Below the pieces are notes generated by a model, which did not search any database, was not told the origin of the DNA, and was given only the letters and a program-made list of their open reading frames with translations. From Odontesthes bonariensis (Eukaryota > Chordata > Actinopteri > Atheriniformes > Atherinopsidae), in the NCBI RefSeq assembly GCF_027942865.1, contig NC_134513.1:38831429-38895428 (forward strand): DNA of 64,000 bases. The letters are read 5' to 3'. Below are positions 24,401 through 34,800 of this stretch, piece by piece. Numbering within the stretch: the first letter of the stretch is position 1; each line of letters starts with the position of its first letter. A program made the translations under genes and the position numbers.

Positions 24401-27400
24401 GAGCCATAGTCTGTTGTCTGCTCGTTACTGCAGAGTCGCACACTACGCAGGAAACCATTGTCGAATGAATGAAGTAATTCTTTGACCAAGGGTGCTTTTA
24501 AAGCCATTGTCGTGGGGGCTGTGGCGGAGGGTGGGGGGATGGCTTAGGTGTGAAACCATTTGCATCCTAACACACCTGACACAAATATGGAATTGCCTTC
24601 ACCTACATTTTGCAGCTATGAAGGAAATAATAGACTTTATTTTTTTAAGCTAAAAGTTACTTATCTGACATGGCATTAATGCATTTCCCCCCTCACATTC
24701 TCGTCACAACTGTATCTTCACCGTTGGCTGTTGCCTACTGAATCTCCTGATCGCTATAATGAATAGGCCTACTTACTGTAGGGATTATGTTCTTGGTGTA
24801 GGCATATATCATGCAATAGGCCTACCAAATGCAATACAAAATTGACCGTCTTTCAAGGCTATAGTTGGGCCTAAATGTAAAGCAACGTAGAGGTGGAGTA
24901 GCCGTGTGTGTGTGTGTTTGTGTGTGTGTGCCTGTACAGACTATGGCTCCCTACACTTTGTGCCTTTTCTTTCCTTACTTGGGATAAATAAAGTGTTGAT
25001 TTTGATTGATATGCTGCTGTTTTCCTTTCATATTCCTTTTATATTCACTTTATCGAATTAGCCTGTTGGATGCAGAGCAGGTAGGGGCATAAAAAAAACC
25101 AAAGGCCACGTCCCATCTTAGGGCAATCGCCCTGTACTCAACCTAAACAACAATTTACTATTCGTCCAAACATAATTGTATGACAGTAATATTTCAAATA
25201 AAGGCTATAGCCTGGCTTTCTTTAGCTACTTTCGAGGAATACCCCCCTGGTGTTGCTGATGTTACATCAGTATTTTTACTCCACTCTTCCTCAGTGTGTA
25301 ATGAGATCGACCAGTGGCCTGCGCCCACACCGGGATCCACCCTCAACCTACCTGTGATGGGTGTCATCCTACAGGTGAGAGAGTGGGTGTGGTTTACAGG
25401 TGAGGACATACGACCACTACAGAAGGTGTGTTGGAAATAACATCCCCATTGCACACCTCAAATACCTGAGGAAACGTTCAGTTTGATTGGCAGGTGAACA
25501 GGTAATCATGCAGCCAGGTGTTTCAGGACTTTAGATAATAAATAGATCTGAGACCACACCAACAAAGTAAAGTTCAGAGTAACCACGTTCAGACGAGCTC
25601 AGATGGGAGCCGTTGTGCTCAGCTGGTAGAGCGGTCGTCACCAACCAGTTGTGTGGCGGTTCGATCCCCAGTGATGTGGAAGTGTTCCTATGACAAAGCA
25701 CGGCATAGAGTGTAAAGATGTGAGTGTGAATGACACACTGTTTAAGGTTTGTTTTTCATTGTTTCAGGTGATGATTCCTTCAAAAACAGACAAACCAGGA
25801 GGAAGTCCGGTCAGACAGATGACCCCAGAGGTCAGAACTGTTACCTCACCCTCTTGTTCTGTCTCTTTGGGTTCTGTTGCTCATGAGTTCTTCTCTCCTC
25901 AGAACCTCCTGCTGGCTCCCACATTGCTGCCCTCCATCCACGAGCTGGACCTCTTCAGGTCAGTGCTGCTTCCTGCTTCTGATTGGTTGTCATGTGATTA
26001 GTGTCGCAGGTGGCTCTCAGTCTCACCTGTGTCCTGCGCAGGTGTTTCCAGTCGGTTCTGATCCACCTGCAGATGCTCTGGGAGCTCACGCTGCTCGGTG
26101 AACCGCTGGTAGTCATGGCGCCGTCTCCAACCTTGTCCTCAGAAACCGTGCTGGCTCTCATCAGGTAACATGAGTTTAATCTGCCTTTAGCAACCAATCA
26201 GAGAGCAGCGTTTCTTTCTATGGTTACTTTGTGAGTGTTCCCACCCGCAGCTCCATCAGTCCTCTGAAGTTCTGCTGCGACTTTCGTCCTTATTTCACCA
26301 TCCATGACAGCGAGTTCAGGGAGTACACGACCAGGACTCAGGCTCCGTAAGCCTCACACACCTGCACGACACACACCTGCACGACACACACCTGCACGAC
26401 ACACACCTGTACGACACACACCTGCACGACACACACCTGCACGACACACACCTGTACGACACACACCTGCACGACACACACCTGCACGACACACACCTGT
26501 ACAACACACACCTGCACAACACACACATTTATCTCACATGTCCACACCTGGACTTCTTTTTCAGGCCGAACGTGGTTCTGGGCGTCACCAACCCGTTCTT
26601 CATCAAGACGTTCCAGAACTGGCCTCACATCGTCAGACTGGGAGAGATAAAGATGGCAGGTAAAGGGCTCTTCCTCTTCTTCTTCTTCACCTTATTTGTT
26701 TTTCTTCTTCAGGCTTCCTGCCATTCACTCCTTACTTGTTTAAATCTTTCCATCTGTTGCGATGTTTTACCTCTTCAGTTCACCAGTTACAGCAGGTCAG
26801 ACCTGCTCCAGGCAACCTTTGACCCTGACCCTAACCCTAACCCTTTGTCAGAACACGTTAAACTGCCGTCTGCCCCTTAATGGAAACTACACGGAAGAGC
26901 CTTGAGTAGCTGCTAGTCTAAGTTTTTCTAAGCTTTTTTGCTCATTCAATCTTTGCTGTTGAGCAAGTGAGTGAAACCCATCCGTGCATGAAACCTCTTG
27001 TCTAGTAGCCTCGGTTTGGTCATCAGAAATCAATCGGAGTAATCGGGCTGTGAACGGCTGGTCACTCCCCTCTCTGAAACCAGTCCTTGGTTAACACTGG
27101 GTGGGCGGTCCTCTCGGTGGGCGGTCCTCTCACTAAAGCAAAAGCTTCAAAAACTCACTACGGCACACTGAAAGATAATGAAACTGCACGGAAGAGCCTT
27201 GTGTGTCTGCTAGTGTAAGTTTATCGGCTGCCTTTGACAACCATTGTATCCTTTTGTCCATATTCTCTGGCATGGGTATCACAGGAAGAGCACACTCCTG
27301 GTTTGAATTGTACCTCACTGGTCGGTCATTCAACATATTAAGATTAAGATCAGATTTATTGTCATGCATACATGCATACACACGAAATTTGTGCTGAAAG

Positions 27401-28822
27401 CACTGAATGACTAATACCAGCAATGTCACAAGGAATCCAGAGCAAAGACCTCGCTGAAAAAGCCCAGAGGACCCTTGCAGCAGAACCTGGTCCAGAGGAT
27501 GAGGGGAGGCCACATTAACCCTGTAAAATCTGGTGAATGTGCTCGGGAAAGCCCATGATGCAGCAGCACATATTGCTTCCATTGGAACCCCTCTCAACGC
27601 TGCCCAGGAAGCGGAGACGCTCCTGGTAGAGTGCCAAAGGGAGAGGCGTTGCAGAAAGAAGGCTTAGAAAGAGGACAGCCTAAACTAGGGCCCCATAACA
27701 CAAGAACAGTTGGTCTGAGCGTCGTATAGCAGCAGTGGCTGCTATTTATGCCTCCAGTGCCCTCACTGGGCACAATGACTAAGACCCATCGGCAGTTCCC
27801 TCTGACAGGCTGAAATCGTACCAATCTCAAAGGCCGTTTGCAATGAGAACGAGATAACACTTTAGGCAGGAATGCAGTGTTTGGCCACAAGGTAACAACA
27901 GCATCGGATGACGTCAGGCTATATAGCCTCTGATTGATCATCCGACATGTCACAGGTGTGACTCTGTTGGTATTACTACTCGAACGGGGGACATTCAGTG
28001 CTTTCAGCACCGCCCTCTGGCGGTCAGTAGGGATGAAATAGAACCTCTGCAGATGGTCCAGAACGCAGTGGCGCGTCTGGTCATCAATCAGCCTTAAAGA
28101 TCACATGTCACCCCTCTGTTCGTTGAGCTCCACTGGCTACCCTTAGCCGCCCGCATCATACAGAGTCCTTAATGGAACGGCTACCATCTACTTGAATGCT
28201 CTCACAAGGCTTACGTAACGCTCGGTCACTCCAGTTGTCACAGGATTGTCGTCCAGCAGTGCCTACATCACGCTTAAGACAATCCAGACTCTTTTCATGT
28301 GTCGTTCCACGATGGTGGAATGACCTGCCGAGCGCTACCAGAACAGGGGCGTCCCTGAATATCTTCAAGAAACTATAGAAGACCCAGCTCTTCAGAGAGC
28401 ATCTCCTACCCTGCACTGACCCTGTACTTCCCTCTATGCCTGCACTCTATCTCTGTCACCTCTGACAGAGTCTGACTGGTGGTTTCCTTCCATGTAGCCT
28501 ATTGTTAGCTTTGATGTAAGCTTTGACGTTATATCCTCATTTTTAAGTCGCTTTGCATAAAAGCGTCTGCAGAAACATAAACATAGTGGGGACACTTTAA
28601 GTTGTCCAGGTATGAAGAACAGGTGCAGTTGTGTTGTCTTTGTGGTTGTTGGATAAAGACACAACTGGATGTGTGTGTCTGTCCACTTTCAGGTGATCTA
28701 CCAAAGCAGGTGAAGGTAAAGAAACTGTCCAAATTGAAGACACTCGACACCAAACCAGGTAACACCACCTGACACATCTTTCTGCAGCAGCTCTTCTTAC
28801 CTGCAGCTTGTTGTATGGCACG

Positions 28823-28861
<39 letters not shown>

Positions 28862-31800
28862 GGATCTACACGGCCTACAAGACGTTTCTACATAAAGACA
28901 AGATCCTCATCAAGAGACTGTTAAAGGTCAGCAATTGTTTGGGTAAACACAGCTGAGGGGGGTCTGAATGCAGCACCTCAGAGCTGTTTCTGTTGATCTG
29001 CAGGGGATCCAGAGGAAGAGACCGTCAGAGGTGCAGAGCGCCATCCTGAGGAGACACCTGTTGGAGCTGACGCAGAGCTTCATCATCCCTCTGGTGAGAA
29101 ACCAGACAGGTGGCAAGAGTGGAACCAGGACAGGTGAAGCTTTCAGCTCAGGTGGAACCAGGACAGGTAGAACCTTCAGCTCAGGTAAACCAGGACAGGT
29201 AGAACCTTCAGCTCAGGTAAACCAGGACAGGTAGAACCTTCAGCTCAGGTAAACCAGGACAGGTAGAACTTTCAGCTCAGGTAAACCAGGACAGGTAGAA
29301 CCTTCAGCTCAGGTAAACCAGGACAGGTAGAACCTTCAGCTCAGGTAAACCAGGACAGGTAGAACTTTCAGCTCAGGTAAACCAGGACAGGTAGAACCTT
29401 CAGCTCAGGTAAACCAGGACAGGTAGAACCTTCAGCTCAGGTAAACCAGGACAGGTAGAACTTTCAGCTCAGGTAAACCAGGACAGGTAGAACCTTCAGC
29501 TCAGGTGGAACCAGGAAAGGTAGAACCTTCAGCTCAGGTAAACCAGGACAGGTAGAACCTTCAGCTCAGGTAAACCAGGACAGGTAGAACCTTCAGCTCA
29601 GGTAAACCAGGACAGGTAGAACCTTCAGCTCAGGTAAACCAGGACAGGTAGAACTTTCAGCTCAGGTAAACCAGGACAGGTAGAACCTTCAGCTCAGGTA
29701 AACCAGGACAGGTAGAACCTTCAGCTCAGGTAAACCAGGACAGGTAGAACTTTCAGCTCAGGTAAACCAGGACAGGTAGAACCTTCAGCTCAGGTAAACC
29801 AGGACAGGTAGAACCTTCAGCTCAGGTAAACCAGGACAGGTAGAACTTTCAGCTCAGGTAAACCAGGACAGGTAGAACCTTCAGCTCAGGTAAACCAGGA
29901 CAGGTAGAACCTTCAGCTCAGGTAAACCAGGACAGGTAGAACCTTCAGCTCAGGTGGAACCAGGACAGGTAGAACCTTCAGCTCAGGTAAACCAGGACAG
30001 GTAGAACTTTCAGCTCAGGTGGAACCAGGACAGGTAGAACCTTCAGCTCAGGTAAACCAGGACAGGTAGAACCTTCAGCTCAGGTGGAACCAGGAAAGGT
30101 AGAACCTTCAGCTCAGGTAAACCAGGACAGGTAGAACCTTCAGCTCAGGTGGAACCAGGACAGGTAGAACCTTCAGCTCAGGTAAACCAGGACAGGTAGA
30201 ACCTTCAGCTCAGGTAAACCAGGAAAGGTAGAACCTTCAGCTCAGGTGGAACCAGGACAGGTAGAACTTTCAGCTCAGGTAAACCAGGACAGGTAGAACT
30301 TTCAGCTCAGGTAAACCAGGACAGGTAGAACCTTCAGCTCAGGTGGAACCAGGAAAGGTAGAACCTTCAGCTCAGGTGGAACCAGGAAAGGTAGAACCTT
30401 CAGCTCAGGTGGAACCAGGAAAGGTAGAACCTTCAGCTCAGGTGGAACCAGGAAAGGTAGAACCTTCAGCTCAGGTAAACCAGGAGAGGTAGAACCTTCA
30501 GCTCAGGTGGAACCAGGAAAGGTGAAGCTTTCGGGTGGAACTGGGACAGGTGAAGCTTTCGGGTGGAACTGGGACAGGTGGAGCTTTCGGGTGGAACTGG
30601 GACAGGTGAAGCTTTCGGGTGGAACTGGGACAGGTGGAGCTTTCGGGTGGAACCTGAGCTAATGCTTTTTATAAAGTAATGATGTAAAGACTCTCATCCA
30701 ATCACCGCACAGTGGATCATGTGTGTTGTCTGACAGGAGCGGTACATGGCGAGCTTGATGCCGCTGCAGAGATCTGTGACGCCCTGGAAGGTAAACAGGA
30801 AGTGGATCGTGGTGCTGATGTCACAGTGATGTCATCCCCGGTAGACTGAATGTTTTCCTTTGGCAGACTCCTCCTCAGGTTCGTCCCTTCAGTCAGGACG
30901 AGTTCATGTCCACTCTGGACCACAGCGGGCCTCAGCTCACCTCCATGCTCAAAGGTGACTGGATAGGTCTGTACAGGTGAGTCCCGCCGGTTCAGATGTG
31001 GTGGCGTCTTCTGTTGATGTCCGTGGCTTTGCTTTAGTGGAGGTGTCGGCTAACCGCACATCTGTGATCTGCGTGTTTCTTCTTGCTTTCTCTGGTCTCA
31101 GGAAGTTCTTCAGGTCGCCCAACTTTGACGGCTGGTATCGCCAGCGACACAAAGAGATGACGCAGAAGCTGGAGAGCCTCCACCTGGAGGTGATCTGCGA
31201 CGCTGTAAGTTGCTGCCCTGTAACACCTGTCAGTGTGGGCCGCATCAGTTCTGACAGCCTGTCGTGTGCTCTGCAGGACCTGCTGAGCTGGACCAAAGAC
31301 AAGTCTGAGGTGGAGAATGTGGATCTGATCCTGAAGCTCAAAGAGAAGCTGGTGAGTGGGGAGATGAAGAAGGGCCGAGTTAACAACACAAGATGTATTA
31401 CACAGTGCACAGGCGCCCATTCTCCCAATGCCGAGCACCGCTGTGGGATTGATGCCAAAGTCTGTCTGACCGAGCATACACTGCTCAAGCTCCCAGCTGT
31501 GCTCCCAGCTGTGCCCCCAGCTGTGCCCCCAGCTGTGCTCCCAGCTGTGCCCCCAGCTGTAGCCCCCAGCTGTGCCCCCAGCTGTGCCCCCAGCTGTGCC
31601 CCCAGCTGTAGCCCCAGCTGTGCCCCCCAGCTGTGCCCCCAGCTGTGCCCCCAGCTGTGCCCCGCTGAGCTGCAGCAACGTTGAAGACAAAGACGACGAG
31701 GAAAATGGAATTGCCCTGGCTGGTTTATGGAACAACAAGGTATTTTGTGAGGTTTGCACTGCAGATAAAACAGAGTGCCCCACTTCCTTCAACAGCACAT

Positions 31801-34800
31801 CAAGATCTTTAAAAGCTTTTGTACACGAAGGCTTTTCATGTTAGAACGATTCAGATCACATGCAGAGTCAAAGTCAAATCTACACCGAGCTGCCACCGAT
31901 GTAAATGTTGTGGCCACCATTCCTGCTCGTAACCTTGTGTCAGATGCCAGAAGAGCTCGGTTGGGCATTTTATCTTCTATCCAGTGTCTGGTATGCCAGT
32001 GCTTGGCCATTTGACAAACTGACGAGGAGTCCATTTTGCCCCAGCTGCTAAAACTGCGGTCAACAGATTTCCCTCAGTTGTTGTCATGGCCGCCTCTGAG
32101 GAGAGCCAGGTGGTAATCACATGATCTCCTGAATGAGATGGCCCACGGTGTGCTGACAACGACCACTGAAGAGACTAACTCTGCTGCAGTGTTCTCAGTG
32201 ATGTGGATGCAAACACAGCAGGGACACGTTTCCAGCTGTTTACAGACGTTCTGATGAGGTTTTCACTGTCGTCCGTAAATGTAGAGGACCACTCCTAACC
32301 ACCTGCTGGGGTTAGGAGTGGTCTGCAGGAACCGGGACCACGGGGTCCTTACAGTCCACAGCTGTCAGCTGCAGTGCGCTGGAAATGGTTTGATATGAAA
32401 ATGGCTTTAAAAAAAAAGGTCTCGCCCTGGGCAGGTGCTCGATGTCTGCAACTAAAGCCGTGCAATCAGTTGTTGCCTCATCATGATGGCACTTTGATAG
32501 GGGGTCCATGAGGGGGGTCTTCTGGCACCACACCTTCTGGTCTGCCTGGGCTGGTTCAGGTGGAGACCCTCGTTCATGGCGGTATTGTGCAAATCTGGCA
32601 TGCCTTCTCTGGGCTATAGAGCAGTTTGCCCCCCGCTGTATGGAGACACACCGACCTGGCCTTCAGCTCACGGGGGCTTTGATGCGTATATGTGTGCAGT
32701 CAATAGCCGCTTTCGGACTGTAGGAACCTTTGGCAGTTCTAATAACCTTTTAATCCGCGGGGCCGTTTTCTCCCGTGTTCGGACATACAGGAACTCGGGG
32801 CTTTCTCCCTTAGTTCCTATCACCATTTCAGCTCCTTCTCTGAGGTCGGGTCTTTTCATGGTTCTATAGAACGCATCTGACGGAGGTGTTTGGTGGTCGG
32901 TAGCTACGCCCCATGTCATGCTATCACGGCTGAAATGTTTCATCATACCACACAGACACAACCGGCGGGTGTTTAATAAGTTAAACTTACACTGGTCTCA
33001 TTTGTCTGCAGCGCTCTGCTCTCCTTTCTTCCTTCATGAAATGAAAAAGTATCTCCTGACTCTCTCTGTGAGCTTTTCCAGCCTCGATATTAGACGCCTG
33101 ATGTGATTGTCCATGATTAATATCACCATCATGCAGACCATGAACACGGTGGCCTCCCCGCTCTCCATGTTAGCTCCTTGGTGCTGTTTTTTCTTCTCTC
33201 CTTACTTTTACCAGGTTTTGTTTAGTTTTGTTTTGTTGTTGAATGTGGCGCTAAACGGCTAAAGTAACACGTCACTGACGCAGACGGCTGCGCGCGCCGC
33301 ATCAGTCCCTATCAGGTCCCGACTCATGTGCGAATGCAGACTGAAACAGTTCCGCTGGGGAAGGACAGTTATCAGAACCAAATTCGAGTAGGACAGTTCT
33401 GATAACTGCGTTCTTAGAACTACTCTGTCCGAAAGCGGCTTATTGCTCCGATTACGTTTGGCAGTCCAGCCACGGCATGAAAGTCCCTCTTAATTTGTAC
33501 TTGTTGGACAGCGGCGTATGGGAATCTGATGTATCATGGGTGATAAACTGATGAGAGCTTTGATGACCAAGGGGAGTGCACGACTCACAGAGGACTGGGA
33601 CACCCCCGATCTGTCTCCAATCTCCCTCTGAAAGGTTCCCGTGGCCAAAAATCCAAGGGTGGTGAGGACCTGGACGTGTGGTGGAATTGGGTTTGATCGG
33701 CGTGTTTCTCTCTGGAGTCGTGGCTCCAGCAAGCTGCATATTTGTAGCAGCACAGTGCTTGGCAATCTAAATCGTGATGTCAGCCATTCGTCTGTCTCCA
33801 GGATATCTACACGGTAGGGCTGCACGATTATGGAAAAAATCATAATCACGATTATTTGGATCATAATTGAAATCACGATTATTAATCACGATTATGGAAC
33901 AACGATAAACAACTGAATTTTATTGCACTTCTTTAAAAAAAAAAAAAAATTCAGTGCAGAATGCAATTTAAAATCACGAAATGAAATCTAGCTAAGAATG
34001 TACTATATAAGGAATAAACAAAATAAAACTGAAATGCAATTATTATTGCATAAAGGCAATAGCATGACGCTTAGGCAGGCTTACAAATGTACTATGTAAG
34101 GAATAAACAAAATAAAACTGAAATTTCTGGACGGGATCTCGTATCTTTTGTCCAGCGTTTTGATCATTTGTTTGAATGCCACATTGTCAACGGTGTTTAT
34201 TGGAGCCATGGCTTTGGCTAAATAAATTGCGATTTCTTTTGTTATTTCCGCGTGTCTTTGTGATGTTGCCGCATATGGTGTTGCACGGTGCAGGGTGGCA
34301 TTTATGGTTGTCTGCATCTGGGCAGTGGCATGGGGATGGGGCATTTGTGAAACTTTGCTTTTCATGCATTTGTTGTATTTTTCAACATGGTTCTTCTTTA
34401 AATGGTTATACAGATTAGTTGTGTTGCCTTGCGGTGCCGACACAACTCTTCCACAGTCTTTGCACAACACCTGCTTTTGTTGGACATCGCTAGCCCTGAA
34501 TCCGAAGTAGCTCCACACAGCCGAAATTGAGCCCCTTCGAGGGACGAGCGCGTCCTTCTCACCAGAGAGACCGGCTGTGGGCTTAACTTCTGCCGCAGCT
34601 TCAGCTTGGCTCTCGGTCATTTCAATCATCCTCACCACCAGTTTTGTCTTCCCTTATATCACTACCACTCTGCTCTCACCACTTGAACTTGACACCACTG
34701 CTGGCTGCACTAGTGAGGAGCTGCGCGATTAACTTGCTTGTGGATCAGTTAGACGGCGTAACGAATAGGTCCATGTTCGCCCCCTGGTTGTTGGCGGACT

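Larger units (their letters stand above)
21930..25250 (+). mobile_element. PIF/Harbinger-type DNA transposon in dennd6b intron 6
   Basis: Sixteen-base terminal inverted repeats (ccaggggggtattcct at 21930-21945 and its reverse complement at 25235-25250) bound a 3.3-kb segment that fills nearly all of intron 6; similarity of the ends continues inward. The interior at about 23325-23500 encodes decayed Harbinger transposase text on the plus strand ([19 protein letters not shown], later [10 protein letters not shown] in a shifted frame). A run of gtcgtttaggcc repeats occurs at 23810-23910 and a fold-back pair inside at 24252-25098. No convincing target duplication was found. Confidence 0.75.

Noticed and set aside
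25605-25680. Functional tRNA gene
   Set aside because: A and B boxes are present but the stems do not pair well and the downstream body is that of a SINE.
26826-26842. Chromosome end or telomere fusion site
   Set aside because: Only two to three CCCTAA copies; too short to be more than chance or a repair scar.
30977-31684. Plus-strand frame of 235 codons through dennd6b exons 18-19 and introns
   Set aside because: It runs through clear splice sites into a minisatellite and only shadows the true spliced frame.
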